Assembly: GCA_964447605.1 (NCBI GenBank)
Contig: CAYUTA010000011.1
Span: 1 to 59,980 of the forward strand
Origin: CAYUTA01 sp964447605
Lineage (GTDB): Bacteria; Bacillota; Clostridia; Christensenellales; CAG-138
DNA length: 59,980 nt
Reading direction: 5' to 3'
The translations under genes and the position numbers were made by a program. The notes beneath the pieces were generated by a model that worked only from the letters and a program-made list of their open reading frames with translations, had not been told where the DNA came from and did no database searches. How positions within the stretch are numbered: the stretch's first letter is position 1; every line of letters begins with the position of its first letter. This document shows positions 32,641-41,790 of the stretch, piece after piece.

Positions 32641-34920
32641 ATGGCGATTTCTGATATTGGCAAAAACGCGCTTACGGTTCTGGAAAAGCGCTATTTGAGC
32701 AAGGACGAATCGGGCGCGGTGACCGAGGATGTGGAGGGGATGTTTCGGCGCGTGGCAAAGGCCGTCGCGCAGGCCGACGCGGATTACGGCGCAAGGGCTG
32801 CGGATGTGGACCGGACGGCGGAAGCATTCTATGAACTGATGACAAGCCTGCGGTTTTTACCCAATTCGCCGACGCTGATGAACGCCGGGCGGCCGCTTGG
32901 GCAGCTGTCCGCCTGCTTTGTGCTGCCGGTTGACGACAGCATGGACGCCATCTTTGAAGCGGTTAAGAACGCCGCGCTCATCCACAAATCCGGCGGCGGT
33001 ACGGGCTTTTCGTTCTCCCGGCTGCGGCAGAAGGGCGCGACCGTCAAATCCACCGGCGGCGTGGCCAGCGGGCCGGTGAGCTTCATGCGCGTGTTCAACG
33101 TGGCGACCGAGGCCGTCAAACAGGGCGGCACGCGGCGCGGCGCCAACATGGGGGTTTTGCGCGTGGATCACCCGGATATCATGGAGTTTATCCGCTGCAA
33201 GACCGACACGTCGGACATCAATAACTTCAACATCTCCGTTGGACTGACCGAAAAATTCATGGCCGCCGTGGAAAACGGCGGGGACTACGAACTGGTCGAC
33301 CCCAAAAGCGGACATGCCGCCGGCACGCTGCGCGCACCGGATGTGTTCGACGCCATTGTGGACGCCGCCTGGCAAAACGGCGAGCCGGGCATCCTCTTTT
33401 TAGACCGCCTCAACCGCGACAATGTCGTGCCGACCCAGGGCGAAATCGAGAGCACCAACCCCTGCGGCGAGCAGCCGCTGCTGCCGTACGAAAGCTGCAA
33501 TCTCGGGTCCATCAATCTGTATCGGATGCTCGACTGCACGGACGGCGGCTATGCGTTTAACTTCGACCGGCTGGCGGAAACCGTCTTGCAGGCGGTGCAT
33601 TTCCTCGACAACGTGATCGACGTCAACAGCTATCCGCTGGAAGTGATCGGCCAGGTTACGCGCCAATCGCGCAAGATCGGTCTTGGCGTAATGGGCTTTG
33701 CCGACGCGCTGCTGGCGCTTGGCATCCCCTATCACTCCGACGAGGGCGTGGCGTTTGCCGAAAAGCTGATGGCATTCATTCAGGCCACGGGCCAGGCCGC
33801 CAGCGCAAAGCTTGCCAAAACGCGCGGCGCTTTCCCGCTGTTTGCCGTCAGTACGCGCAGCGGCGGCGAACCGCTGCGCAACGCGACCGTCACCACCATC
33901 GCCCCCACGGGCACGCTCTCCATCATCGCCGGCTGCTCGAGCGGCGTGGAGCCTGTGTTCGCGTTCGTCTATATCCGCAACGTCATGGACGGCACGGAGA
34001 TGATCGAAATCAACCCCGTGCTGCTCGACACGCTGCATGCGCGCGGGCTGTACAGCGACGCGCTGATCCAGAAAATCGCCGCCGAGGGCACGCTTGCGCA
34101 CTGTGAGGAGCTGCCTGAAGACATACGCCGCGTGTTTGCCTGCTCGCACGATATCCCGCCCGTGTATCACACCAGGATGCAGGCCGCTTTCCAGCGCCAT
34201 ACGGACAACGCCGTCAGCAAGACCGTCAATTTTGCCAACTCCGCCACGCGCGACGACGTGCGCGAGGTCTATCTTCTGGCCTATCACGAAGGCTGCAAGG
34301 GCGTGACCATCTATAGAGACGGCAGCAGGTCCGGCCAGGTGCTCAATATCGGCTCGGTCAATAAGGACAGGCCCGCCCCGCCCGTTTACGGCAAAATTGA
34401 GCCGCGTCCGCGTCCCACGGTTACGCGCGGCTTCACCGAAAAGATGAAGATCGGCTGCGGCACGCTCTATATCACCACCAATTACGATGAAAACGGCATC
34501 TGCGAGGTGTTCACCAGCACCGGCAAGGCGGGCGGCTGCCCCAGCCAGAGCGAGGCCACGGCCAGACTCGTCTCCATCGCGCTGCGCAGCGGCATCTCCA
34601 TCGACGAGGTATACAGCCAGCTCAAGGGTATCCGCTGTCCCTCGACCATCCGGCAAAAGGACGTGAACTGTACCTCCTGCCCGGATGCGATTGCGCGCGT
34701 GCTCAAAAAGGTCAGCGAGTTCATCGAGGCCGACGCGCCGCACGGCGACTTTGACACACCCGCGCCGAGCAAGCCCGTCCCGCGCCGCGACAGTCCGGAT
34801 TTCCAGGAGCCGGAGCCGCCTGCGGGCGAGATCACGGCCTGCCCGGACTGCGGCGGCCCGGTGGAGCACGGCAGCGGCTGCGTCACCTGCCGCGGGTGCG
34901 GCTTCAGCCGCTGCGGTTAA
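32641..34920 (+). CDS. nrdJ: Adenosylcobalamin-dependent (class II) ribonucleotide reductase
   Basis: A 759-residue class II reductase that makes deoxyribonucleotides using a radical from adenosylcobalamin. Visible features: FLPNSPTLMNAGRPLGQLSACFVLP (first redox Cys), GGGTGFSFS, the catalytic NPCGEQPLLPYESCN loop with Cys275 and Glu277, TTIAPTGTLSIIAGCSSG, and the C-terminal TSCPDAI plus a zinc-ribbon-like CPDCGG/CRGCG tail carrying reducible cysteines. The ribosome binding site before ATG 32641 is weak (AAGGA about 17 nt away). It works with or without oxygen, unlike class I and III enzymes. The promoter has NrdR-like sites. Confidence 0.95.
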   Translation: MAISDIGKNALTVLEKRYLSKDESGAVTEDVEGMFRRVAKAVAQADADYGARAADVDRTAEAFYELMTSLRFLPNSPTLMNAGRPLGQLSACFVLPVDDSMDAIFEAVKNAALIHKSGGGTGFSFSRLRQKGATVKSTGGVASGPVSFMRVFNVATEAVKQGGTRRGANMGVLRVDHPDIMEFIRCKTDTSDINNFNISVGLTEKFMAAVENGGDYELVDPKSGHAAGTLRAPDVFDAIVDAAWQNGEPGILFLDRLNRDNVVPTQGEIESTNPCGEQPLLPYESCNLGSINLYRMLDCTDGGYAFNFDRLAETVLQAVHFLDNVIDVNSYPLEVIGQVTRQSRKIGLGVMGFADALLALGIPYHSDEGVAFAEKLMAFIQATGQAASAKLAKTRGAFPLFAVSTRSGGEPLRNATVTTIAPTGTLSIIAGCSSGVEPVFAFVYIRNVMDGTEMIEINPVLLDTLHARGLYSDALIQKIAAEGTLAHCEELPEDIRRVFACSHDIPPVYHTRMQAAFQRHTDNAVSKTVNFANSATRDDVREVYLLAYHEGCKGVTIYRDGSRSGQVLNIGSVNKDRPAPPVYGKIEPRPRPTVTRGFTEKMKIGCGTLYITTNYDENGICEVFTSTGKAGGCPSQSEATARLVSIALRSGISIDEVYSQLKGIRCPSTIRQKDVNCTSCPDAIARVLKKVSEFIEADAPHGDFDTPAPSKPVPRRDSPDFQEPEPPAGEITACPDCGGPVEHGSGCVTCRGCGFSRCG

Positions 34921-35188
34921 GACAGGCAATCCTCCGTTATCTTTGGCGCGGACGGCCGGGAGACGCTCCATAGCCGCATCCGCGCCGCCGGCGGCGGATG
35001 GAACGTTTACGTTCCCCTTACGGAGCCGTCATCCCGTTTCAGGCGGGAAGGATTGCAGCGCGATATCCGCCGCGCCGACGTTATGGTAAGCGCAGGTCCC
35101 TTTTTTGCCGATTCCCAGAATTCAGACCGCATTGACCCGTCTCGGCTATGGCGGATCGCAGCCACAGGCAACCCGTGGTTTCGCTTGC
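34921..35188. other. Gene-free stretch after nrdJ
   Basis: GC-rich dyads, such as CATCCG/CGGATG around 34978-35001, could fold just after nrdJ but no T-run follows. No gene is seen; the next promoter starts at 35189. Confidence 0.45.
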
Positions 35189-35217
35189 TTGACGCATTGC
35201 CCGTTTCTGATTAAAAT
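35189..35217 (+). promoter_or_regulatory. Promoter of the DUF2232-gdpP-rplI-dnaB operon
   Basis: TTGACG (35189-35194), 17-nt spacer, TAAAAT (35212-35217). Only 6 nt separate the -10 box from the ATG at 35224, so the mRNA is predicted to start at or next to the start codon. Confidence 0.65.
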
Positions 35218-35223
35218 GATGGT

Positions 35224-36222
35224 ATGGAGACAAATATCCCAAACCGGCCAAAAGTGAATAGCGGACCTCTGCCCGTGCTGCTCGGCGCCTTCTGTGCCGG
35301 CGCGGCGGCCGTTTTCATCCCGCTCGTTCTTTTGGTTGCGCCCGCGCTGTTTGCCTGCGCAATGTGCCGTACAAAGCCGGGCTATCTGGCGTTGTTCGGC
35401 GGCGTATACGCCGCGCTGTCCTTCCTCATCCTGCCGGCGTTGACGGCCCTCAGCCTGAGCGTGCTGTGCACCGGCATGGCCTTTGCGCTGTATTGGATGC
35501 AGACGGGGAAAATGAGCAATATCTACACCGCGCTTGTGCTTTCCGGCATTGCGCTTGTCAGCCTGTACGCCGCGGCATGCCTGCCGGGCATCCTCTCCGG
35601 CGAGGGCGCGTTTGCACCCATACAGGCTATGGTCGACGACATGGTCGGCACGGCCAGGCAGGCAACGGCGGCGGCCGTCTCCGGTTTGCCTGAATCCTTC
35701 GCCGCGGGCGTGCAGGAATACTTTGCTTTGCTCGATACGTTCAGCCGGATGGCTGCGGCGCTGTTTGTGCCCTTCCTGTGCGTAACGGCGGGTCTGCTGA
35801 GCCTTGTAAACCTTTTGTTCTTCCACCTGTTTGCCAGAAAAAACGGCTTGAGCGTTTCGCCCATGCGCCCGTTCCGGCTTTGGGCGATTCCACAGCGCAT
35901 AACGTACGGCATGCTTTTTTTGCTGATCGTCTCCCTGATATTTTTGTGGACCGACTGGGATTATGCGGACGCATTCTCCGGCACCGTGAACGTGCTCGTG
36001 GGCATGCCGCTGATGCTGCAGGGGCTTTGCGTTGTTGATTTTTTAATAGTACGCACCGGAAAGAATGTTGTCGCCAAACGCGTGCTGGTCTACCTGGCCG
36101 CCGCGCTTTTATTCGTGTATGCGCAGGCGCTGCTCATGATGCTCGGCTGCTTCGACCAACTGTTCCGCTTTCGCATGCGTGCGTCCATGCCGCCGCCCGG
36201 CATGCCGCGCGACGGGTTTTAA
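35224..36222 (+). CDS. DUF2232 (YybS-like) polytopic membrane protein
   Basis: A 332-residue protein with about eight hydrophobic segments and the DUF2232 pattern; it stands directly before gdpP, rplI and dnaB, as yybS does in Bacillus. The role of YybS is not established. ATG 35224 has no Shine-Dalgarno site (GATGGT precedes it) and sits 6 nt after the -10 box, suggesting a leaderless message. The segments near 18-45, 52-85, 98-115, 180-205 and 225-310 are membrane stretches by composition. Confidence 0.82.
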   Translation: METNIPNRPKVNSGPLPVLLGAFCAGAAAVFIPLVLLVAPALFACAMCRTKPGYLALFGGVYAALSFLILPALTALSLSVLCTGMAFALYWMQTGKMSNIYTALVLSGIALVSLYAAACLPGILSGEGAFAPIQAMVDDMVGTARQATAAAVSGLPESFAAGVQEYFALLDTFSRMAAALFVPFLCVTAGLLSLVNLLFFHLFARKNGLSVSPMRPFRLWAIPQRITYGMLFLLIVSLIFLWTDWDYADAFSGTVNVLVGMPLMLQGLCVVDFLIVRTGKNVVAKRVLVYLAAALLFVYAQALLMMLGCFDQLFRFRMRASMPPPGMPRDGF

Positions 36223-36345
36223 GCAGCCTGACAGGCGCGCTCCGCCCGGCATAAACCCGCCGCCGGGCACCGGACTTTTTCAGGCGGCATACTATGAACG
36301 GATGGCTGTCTATGTGCGGGCTGTCCCGCAAAAGGGGGATTCGAT

Positions 36346-38304
36346 ATGGAGAAAAAAACGCATGTCATCGTGCCGATGGTCATCGTGTCGACCCTGCTTT
36401 GCCTTGCCATCCTGTTTTCCGGCTACTATCAGGCCTATCTGCCGTATGTAACCGCAGGCGGGCTGTTTGTGGTGCTGGTGGGCGCGCTGTGCTGCTTCGG
36501 CGCCGAGCGCCGTCGCGAAAAAAAGCTGCTCGTGCAGCTGGACGCGGTGTTCGGCCAGAACAACAGCGCCTCGGCGCGCATCATCCGAGACGTATCCATT
36601 GCCTGCGCCATTCTCGACGACACCGGCCGCATCGTATGGCGCAACGCCATGTACGAAAAGCTGTTTGACGAGGAGAACATCCTCAAAATCCTGCCCCAGT
36701 ACGACCCGCGTCTGCCGCTTGCCGCCATGCCGCTCGATTACGCCGGCGGCGCGTACCAGCTCATGAACATGCCGGTGTCGCGCCCTGGAACCTCGCGCAA
36801 GCTGACCTTCCAATACTGGCTTGACCGCACGGAAGCCGCGCACTATAAGCGCCTGTTTGAAGACCAGATGCCGTATGTCGCGCTGGTATATGTCGATAAC
36901 TACGAGGAGCTTTCCTCGGACGTGCAGTTCCACCGCACCACGGTGCTTGCCGAGGTGGAGGGCTTGATTGCGGACATGATGCGCAAGCTCGGCGGCATCT
37001 ACCGCCGCTATGAGAACGGGCGCTTCCTGCTGGTGTTTGAGGCCGCGCGGCTCGAGACGGTCGAGGCCGAGCGGTTCCCGCTGCTCGAGGCGGCCCGCGC
37101 CATCGATACGGGAACAAACGTTTCGGTATCGCTCTCCATCGCCGTGGGCGTGGCCGACCATATCCAGCAGTCCGACGAGAGCGCTCGGCAGGCGATGGAG
37201 CTTGCGCTCGGGCGCGGCGGCGATCAGGCGGTGGTCAAAGTCGGCACGAATTACCGCTTTTACGGCGGCAAGCGGCAGATGGAATCCATGCAGTCGCGCG
37301 TTAAGACGCGCTTGTTCAGCAAGGCGCTGCGGCAGCTGTTTGAAAACGCGGGCGACGTCATCATCATGGGGCACAAGCACGCGGATATGGACTGCGTCGG
37401 CGCGGCGCTCGGCGTGGCAACCTGCGCCAAGCAGATCGGCTCCAAAGCATACATTGTGCTCGATGAATCCAACGTGTCCATCGACAGCGTGATCGCCCTG
37501 ATTCAGAGCAGCCGTGCCTACGCCGGCATGCTGATTACCCCCGAGCAGGCCGAGCGGCTGATGAAGCCCACCAGCGTGTTGGTTGTGGTGGATACGCAGC
37601 GGCCGAACACGACCATCGCGCCCGGCCTTTTGAGCCTGGCCAGCCGCATCGTGGTGATCGACCATCACCGGCGCAGCGCCGATCACATTGAAAACCCCAC
37701 GCTGCACTATCTTGAGTCGCGCGCTTCCTCGGCAAGCGAGCTGGTGACTGAAACCCTGCAATACTTCGACGACAACCTGCGCCCGCCGTCGTTTGTGTGC
37801 GGCGCGCTGCTTGCGGGCATCACGGTGGACACCAAGCACTTTGCGTTCAACGTCGGCTCGCGTACGTTCGAGGCGGCGGGATACCTGCGCAAGAACGGCG
37901 CGGATATCGGCATGGTCAAGCAGTTGTTTCAGGAGGACATGGTCACGTTTTCCGACTGTGCGGACGCCGTGCGCCAGGCAACCGTAACCGCCAGCGGCAT
38001 CGCCGTTTCCCGCGTGGCCGCGGGGGCGAGCAACGCAAAGCTGATCGCCGCCAAGGCTGCCGACGATCTCATTGGCATCCGCGGCGTGGAGGCGGCGTTC
38101 GTCATGGGCCTTGCCGACAGCGGAACCTGCGTAAGCGGGCGGTCTCTCGGCGGGGTGAACGTGCAGCTCATCTGCGAGCGCATGGGCGGAGGCGGACATC
38201 TGACAATGGCGGGCGCGCAGCTCAATACAACCGATCTTGACGAGGCGGAAGCGATTGTCCGCTCCTGCATCGCGCAATATGAACAGGAGGCCGAAAAAAA
38301 ATGA
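36346..38304 (+). CDS. gdpP: GdpP-type c-di-AMP phosphodiesterase
   Basis: A 652-residue membrane protein: two N-terminal helices (about 8-25 and 29-48), a small PAS-like region, a degenerate GGDEF domain (LVYVDNYEELSSD), and the DHH/DHHA1 catalytic part with GHKHADMDCVG, VVVDTQRP, VVIDHHRRSADH (about 435-447) and the late GGGGHLTMAGAQL. GdpP cleaves cyclic di-AMP to pApA and so sets potassium and osmotic balance and cell-wall stress responses. ATG 36346 follows GGGGG by 8 nt. Its stop overlaps rplI by 4 nt (ATGA). The layout matches the Bacillus yybT locus. Confidence 0.95.
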   Translation: MEKKTHVIVPMVIVSTLLCLAILFSGYYQAYLPYVTAGGLFVVLVGALCCFGAERRREKKLLVQLDAVFGQNNSASARIIRDVSIACAILDDTGRIVWRNAMYEKLFDEENILKILPQYDPRLPLAAMPLDYAGGAYQLMNMPVSRPGTSRKLTFQYWLDRTEAAHYKRLFEDQMPYVALVYVDNYEELSSDVQFHRTTVLAEVEGLIADMMRKLGGIYRRYENGRFLLVFEAARLETVEAERFPLLEAARAIDTGTNVSVSLSIAVGVADHIQQSDESARQAMELALGRGGDQAVVKVGTNYRFYGGKRQMESMQSRVKTRLFSKALRQLFENAGDVIIMGHKHADMDCVGAALGVATCAKQIGSKAYIVLDESNVSIDSVIALIQSSRAYAGMLITPEQAERLMKPTSVLVVVDTQRPNTTIAPGLLSLASRIVVIDHHRRSADHIENPTLHYLESRASSASELVTETLQYFDDNLRPPSFVCGALLAGITVDTKHFAFNVGSRTFEAAGYLRKNGADIGMVKQLFQEDMVTFSDCADAVRQATVTASGIAVSRVAAGASNAKLIAAKAADDLIGIRGVEAAFVMGLADSGTCVSGRSLGGVNVQLICERMGGGGHLTMAGAQLNTTDLDEAEAIVRSCIAQYEQEAEKK

Positions 38305-38747
38305 AATTGCTGTTGGAACAGGACGTTAAGGGTACTGGTAAAAAGGGGGAAATCGTCAACGTGTCGGACGGCTATGCGAGAAATTTCCTGCTGCCGCGCA
38401 AGCTCGCTTCCCCCGCGGACTCGGCGGCCGTCAACGCGGCAAACATCAGCAAAAGCGCGGCCGCGCACAAGAAATTCCAGGCTGGACTTGCCGCGCGCGA
38501 CCTTGCCAAGCAGCTTGACGGCACGGTTGTAACCGTTTTTGCCAAGGTGGGCGAAAACGGCCGCCTGTTCGGCGCGGTCACCGGCAAGGAAGTCGCCGCC
38601 GCGCTCCAGGCGCAAAAGGGCGTGACCATTGATAAAAAGAAGATTGCGCTGGCGGAGCCCATCCGCGCAACCGGCGAGTACGCCGCCAAGGTCAGCCTGT
38701 TTGAAAACACCTTTGCCACCATCACCGTAACCGTTCAGGAGGCTTAA
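38301..38747 (+). CDS. rplI: 50S ribosomal protein L9
   Basis: A 148-residue L9 with the N-terminal signature MKLLLEQDVKGTGKKGEIV and GYARNFLLPRKLA, a connecting helix and the C-terminal domain (AKVGENGRLFGAVTGKEVA, then VTIDKKKIALAEPIRATGEY). L9 binds 23S rRNA domain V and extends from the 50S subunit. It overlaps gdpP by 4 nt and its stop shares one base with the dnaB start, so the three genes are translationally linked. Confidence 0.98.
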   Translation: MKLLLEQDVKGTGKKGEIVNVSDGYARNFLLPRKLASPADSAAVNAANISKSAAAHKKFQAGLAARDLAKQLDGTVVTVFAKVGENGRLFGAVTGKEVAAALQAQKGVTIDKKKIALAEPIRATGEYAAKVSLFENTFATITVTVQEA

Positions 38748-40078
38748 TGGAACAGCCCCAGCAGGCACAGGTGCCGCCGCATGCGCCGGACGCGGAGCGT
38801 TCGGTGCTTGGCAGCATGCTCATCGAGGCCAATGCGCTTGAACTGGCGCTCGAGCAGCTCCGCAGCGAGGATTTCTATCTTCCGGCGCATGAAACGATCT
38901 TTGCGGCCATGCGCGACATCCGCAACGGCGGCAACGCCGTGGATCTGGTCACCACGGCCAATGAGCTGGAGCGCCACGGCATGCTTGCGCGCGCGGGCGG
39001 ACTGACGTATCTTTCCGAACTGATCGCATTTGTTCCCACAGCGGCCAACGTGCAAAACTACATCGAGATCGTGGAGGCAAAAAGCGCCCAGCGCCAGCTC
39101 ATCCGCGCCGGCGGAGAGATCATCCGAGACGGCATGAACGATGAAAAGGAGCTTGAACAGACGCTCAACGACGCGGAGCGGCGCATCTATGATATCTCCA
39201 TGCGCAAGTCCGAGGATTCGCTCGTGCCCATCGAGCAGGTCGTTCCCGCCGCGTTCAACCAAATCGGCGAACTGGCCGGCCGCAAGGGTAAAATTACCGG
39301 CGTTGCCAGCGGCTTTACGGAGCTGGACCGGCAAACCAACGGTTTCCAGAAAAGCGATCTCGTCATCGTTGCGGGCCGTCCGGCGATGGGTAAAACGAGC
39401 TTTGCCATCAACATCGCCCAGTATGCCGCGCTGCACGACAACCGTATTGTGGTGGTGTTCAGCCTTGAGATGAGCGCCGAACAGCTGGTCATGCGCATGC
39501 TGTGTACCGAGGCTTCGGTTGAATCACAGCGCATCAAGGAGGGTCTGATCGGCCAGGCGGATCAGGCGCGGCTGATGGAGGTGATGGACCCCATGAGCCG
39601 GGCGAAATTCTACATCGATGATTCCGGCGGCGTGACCGTGCCGGAGATCCGCAGCAAGTGCCGCAGGCTGAGGGCGCGCGTTGGGCTGGATATGGTCGTC
39701 ATCGACTACATGCAGCTGCTTCAAAGCGCCGGCGGCCGTAAGTCCGACAACCGCATGGCCGAAATCTCCGACATGACGCGGCAACTCAAGCTGCTTGCGC
39801 GCGAACTGGGCGTGCCCATCCTGTTGCTCAGCCAGCTGAACCGCGGCCCTGAACAGCGGCAGGATCATACGCCAATGATCTCCGACCTGCGCGAGAGCGG
39901 CAGCATCGAGCAGGATGCGGATATGGTCATTTTGCTCTATCGCCCGGCGGTATACGACGAGGATGCGGATAATACCAGCCAGATCATCATCGCCAAGCAC
40001 CGCCACGGGCCCACGGGCACGGTGCTTCTGGCCTGGCAGGGCGAATTCACGCGTTTCCGCAATCTGCAACGGGAATAG
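38747..40078 (+). CDS. dnaB: Replicative DNA helicase DnaB (DnaC in Bacillus nomenclature)
   Basis: A 443-residue hexameric helicase. The N-terminal domain (10-110; PHAPDAERSVLGSML, DFYLPAHETIF) is followed by a linker and the RecA-like domain with Walker A GRPAMGKTS (about 210-218), FSLEMSAEQL, Walker B MVVIDYMQLL, LLSQLNRGPEQRQ and DLRESGSIEQDADMV. It unwinds DNA ahead of the replication fork. ATG 38747 shares a base with the rplI TAA; the ribosome binding site CAGGAGG lies at the end of rplI. No intein is present. Confidence 0.98.
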   Translation: MEQPQQAQVPPHAPDAERSVLGSMLIEANALELALEQLRSEDFYLPAHETIFAAMRDIRNGGNAVDLVTTANELERHGMLARAGGLTYLSELIAFVPTAANVQNYIEIVEAKSAQRQLIRAGGEIIRDGMNDEKELEQTLNDAERRIYDISMRKSEDSLVPIEQVVPAAFNQIGELAGRKGKITGVASGFTELDRQTNGFQKSDLVIVAGRPAMGKTSFAINIAQYAALHDNRIVVVFSLEMSAEQLVMRMLCTEASVESQRIKEGLIGQADQARLMEVMDPMSRAKFYIDDSGGVTVPEIRSKCRRLRARVGLDMVVIDYMQLLQSAGGRKSDNRMAEISDMTRQLKLLARELGVPILLLSQLNRGPEQRQDHTPMISDLRESGSIEQDADMVILLYRPAVYDEDADNTSQIIIAKHRHGPTGTVLLAWQGEFTRFRNLQRE

Positions 40079-40178
40079 GCGCGCCGCGCGTGCGCTGTCC
40101 GCGCCGTTAAAGAGCCCCTGTCCGTGCGGCCGGGAAATGTGATTGAACCCTCAAACGTATAAAGGAGTTGTCCAAGCT

Positions 40179-40838
40179 ATGAAAAATACCAATATGTTCC
40201 TCAACCCCGACTCCACCATCGCCTGGCCGCTGTTCGCCAACGCCACCTATCCTTGGGAGGCGCTCGGCAGGATCAGGCAGTTCATCGAAGATGTCGGCCC
40301 GCTGCTTGATTCCGCCGAATACGATGAGGTTTCGCCGCAGGTGTGGATTCACAGTAGCGCGACGATCTACCCCAACAACTACATCGGCGGTCCCACGATC
40401 ATCGGCCCGGAGACCGAGGTGCGCCCCGGCGCGTTCCTCCGCGGCAGCGCGCTCATAGGCAAAAAATGCGTGGTGGGCAACTCCACGGAGCTGAAAAACT
40501 GCATCCTGTTCGACAACGTGCAGGTGCCGCATTATAACTATGTCGGCGACAGCATCCTCGGCCACTATGCGCACATGGGCGCGGGGTCGATCTGCAGCAA
40601 TGTCAAAAGCGACAAGTCCCTGGTCGTTGTTCGCGGTGCGGAAGCGATTGAAACAGGACTGAAAAAATTCGGCGCGATCCTCGGCGACCATGTGGAGGTC
40701 GGCTGCAACAGCGTGCTGTGTCCCGGCACGGTGCTCGAGCCGTACGCGTCGGTCTATCCGCTCTCGCGCGTGCGCGGCGTGGTGCGCAGCTGGCACATCT
40801 TCAAATCGCCCACCGATATCGTGGCAAGAACGGAGTGA
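40179..40838 (+). CDS. Left-handed beta-helix protein, UDP-GlcNAc pyrophosphorylase-like (GlmU C-terminal type)
   Basis: A 219-residue protein rich in hexapeptide repeats (VWIHSSATIYPNNYIGGPTIIGPE, then VRPGAFLRGSALIGKKCVVGN and YVGDSILGHYAHMGAG), the fold of GlmU-type acyltransferases. It keeps the N-S-TELKN stretch and a GA-G-I-SN loop seen in the acetyltransferase half of GlmU but has no nucleotidyltransferase domain. Related Clostridial proteins are annotated as UDP-GlcNAc pyrophosphorylases; the actual activity is uncertain. AAAGGAG lies 11 nt before ATG 40179, 100 bp after dnaB. A strong hairpin follows the stop. Confidence 0.8.
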   Translation: MKNTNMFLNPDSTIAWPLFANATYPWEALGRIRQFIEDVGPLLDSAEYDEVSPQVWIHSSATIYPNNYIGGPTIIGPETEVRPGAFLRGSALIGKKCVVGNSTELKNCILFDNVQVPHYNYVGDSILGHYAHMGAGSICSNVKSDKSLVVVRGAEAIETGLKKFGAILGDHVEVGCNSVLCPGTVLEPYASVYPLSRVRGVVRSWHIFKSPTDIVARTE

Positions 40839-40841
40839 GCT

Positions 40842-40877
40842 TAGCCCATCGAATAAACAATGTTTTTCGATGGGCTA
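40842..40877 (+). terminator. Strong hairpin after the beta-helix gene
   Basis: TAGCCCATCGA (40842-40852) and TCGATGGGCTA (40867-40877) are perfect 11-bp arms around a 14-nt AT-rich loop, starting 3 nt after the stop codon. It probably ends the dnaB-side transcript, although no T-run follows. The next 240 bp (40878-41117) hold no gene that I can support. Confidence 0.5.
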
Positions 40878-41117
40878 CAGCAGTTCGCCTCTCGCGCTTC
40901 ACGCTCCTAGACAACGGACTGCCACAGGCGTGGGCGGGCTATCGCAATCGCACACGTCGTCCTTGCCTATATGAATTGAAAGCGGTTCTCTTTGTCGCCT
41001 TATTGATCATCCCTGGCAGTCGCGCTGATTTGGACGAATTCCACGGCCTTTTCCGCATCGTTTTGTCGCCGGATTGGCGCGGCAAGTTCAATCGCGCTCC
41101 TTTGTCGGCGGCAAAGG

Positions 41118-41789
41118 TCATGCCGCTTTCTCGAGAATCGTCACATTTGGCATCCGCTTTCGCAGCGCAGCGACATCCTCCGGAGAAGCGCTGTCGATCA
41201 GGTTCAACGTCTCCAGCGCGTGCAACGGCAAAAACACGGCGCAGTCCTCCACCGGAGCATGGACAAGCGTCAGGCGCGTCAGTTGCGTTAACCGGCCAAG
41301 CTCTATACGCGCTTCGGCGCGCAGAAGCGGGTTGTTCTCAAGCGTCAGGTCGGACAGCGTCTTTATGCCGGCAAGCGGCGAAAGATCGGTTGCCAGGGCG
41401 CCCCTGAGCACCAGCGTCTCCAGCGCCGGCGGCAGCGCCACCTCCGACAGATCGGCCACCGCCTCGCCCTCGAGCTCCACAAGCAGAATGAGCGAAAGCG
41501 CACTGCCCGTGAAGGCCCGGCGGCTGTTTTCATGCAGCGTGCGGCGAATATAGATCAAAAGCTGCGGCTGCGTAATGGGAATCAGCGGCTCCGGCGTAGG
41601 CGTAAGGGCCGCAAAAGGCGTATCCGCCGCGGCGGACGCTTCACGCGGCGGCAGGGCGGGTGCGTTTGCCGCAACCGCGCAGGCGCACAGCCCGCCGCAT
41701 AAAAACGCCGCGCATAGCAGCACGACGCATCCGCGGGCCGGGCGCGTTTTTCCACGGGAAAGCCCCCGCCTTTTTGGATGCTCACCCAT
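41118..41789 (-). CDS. Secreted leucine-rich-repeat-like protein
   Basis: A 223-residue protein with a basic N-terminus and a hydrophobic signal (CVVLLCAAFLCGGLCAC), possibly a lipoprotein signal although the lipobox is imperfect (LCAC), then a Thr/Pro linker. From about 105 on it has repeats of the internalin/LRR kind (LETLVLRGALATDLSPLAG, LSDLTLENNPLL, LTRLTLVHAPVED, LETLNLIDSA). It starts at ATG 41789, 1 nt after the stop of the upstream lipoprotein, with GGGGA just before. It is likely a surface protein cotranscribed with the GerMN-like gene. Binding partner unknown. Confidence 0.72.
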   Translation of the reverse strand: MGEHPKRRGLSRGKTRPARGCVVLLCAAFLCGGLCACAVAANAPALPPREASAAADTPFAALTPTPEPLIPITQPQLLIYIRRTLHENSRRAFTGSALSLILLVELEGEAVADLSEVALPPALETLVLRGALATDLSPLAGIKTLSDLTLENNPLLRAEARIELGRLTQLTRLTLVHAPVEDCAVFLPLHALETLNLIDSASPEDVAALRKRMPNVTILEKAA

Positions 41790-41790
41790 A

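Noticed and set aside
33400..34971. 523-residue minus-strand open frame across nrdJ
   Set aside because: nrdJ on the plus strand has all family motifs; the opposite frame has no family resemblance and is a codon-bias shadow.
36310..38277. 655-residue minus-strand open frame across gdpP
   Set aside because: It mirrors gdpP in antisense and shows His/Arg/Gly-rich shadow composition without motifs.
40939..41121. 60-residue minus-strand open frame
   Set aside because: No ribosome binding site at a proper distance and no family resemblance; not enough to call a gene.
40718..41407. 229-residue plus-strand open frame after the beta-helix gene
   Set aside because: It starts inside the beta-helix gene, overlaps the LRR-like gene in antisense, and has no start signal or motif.
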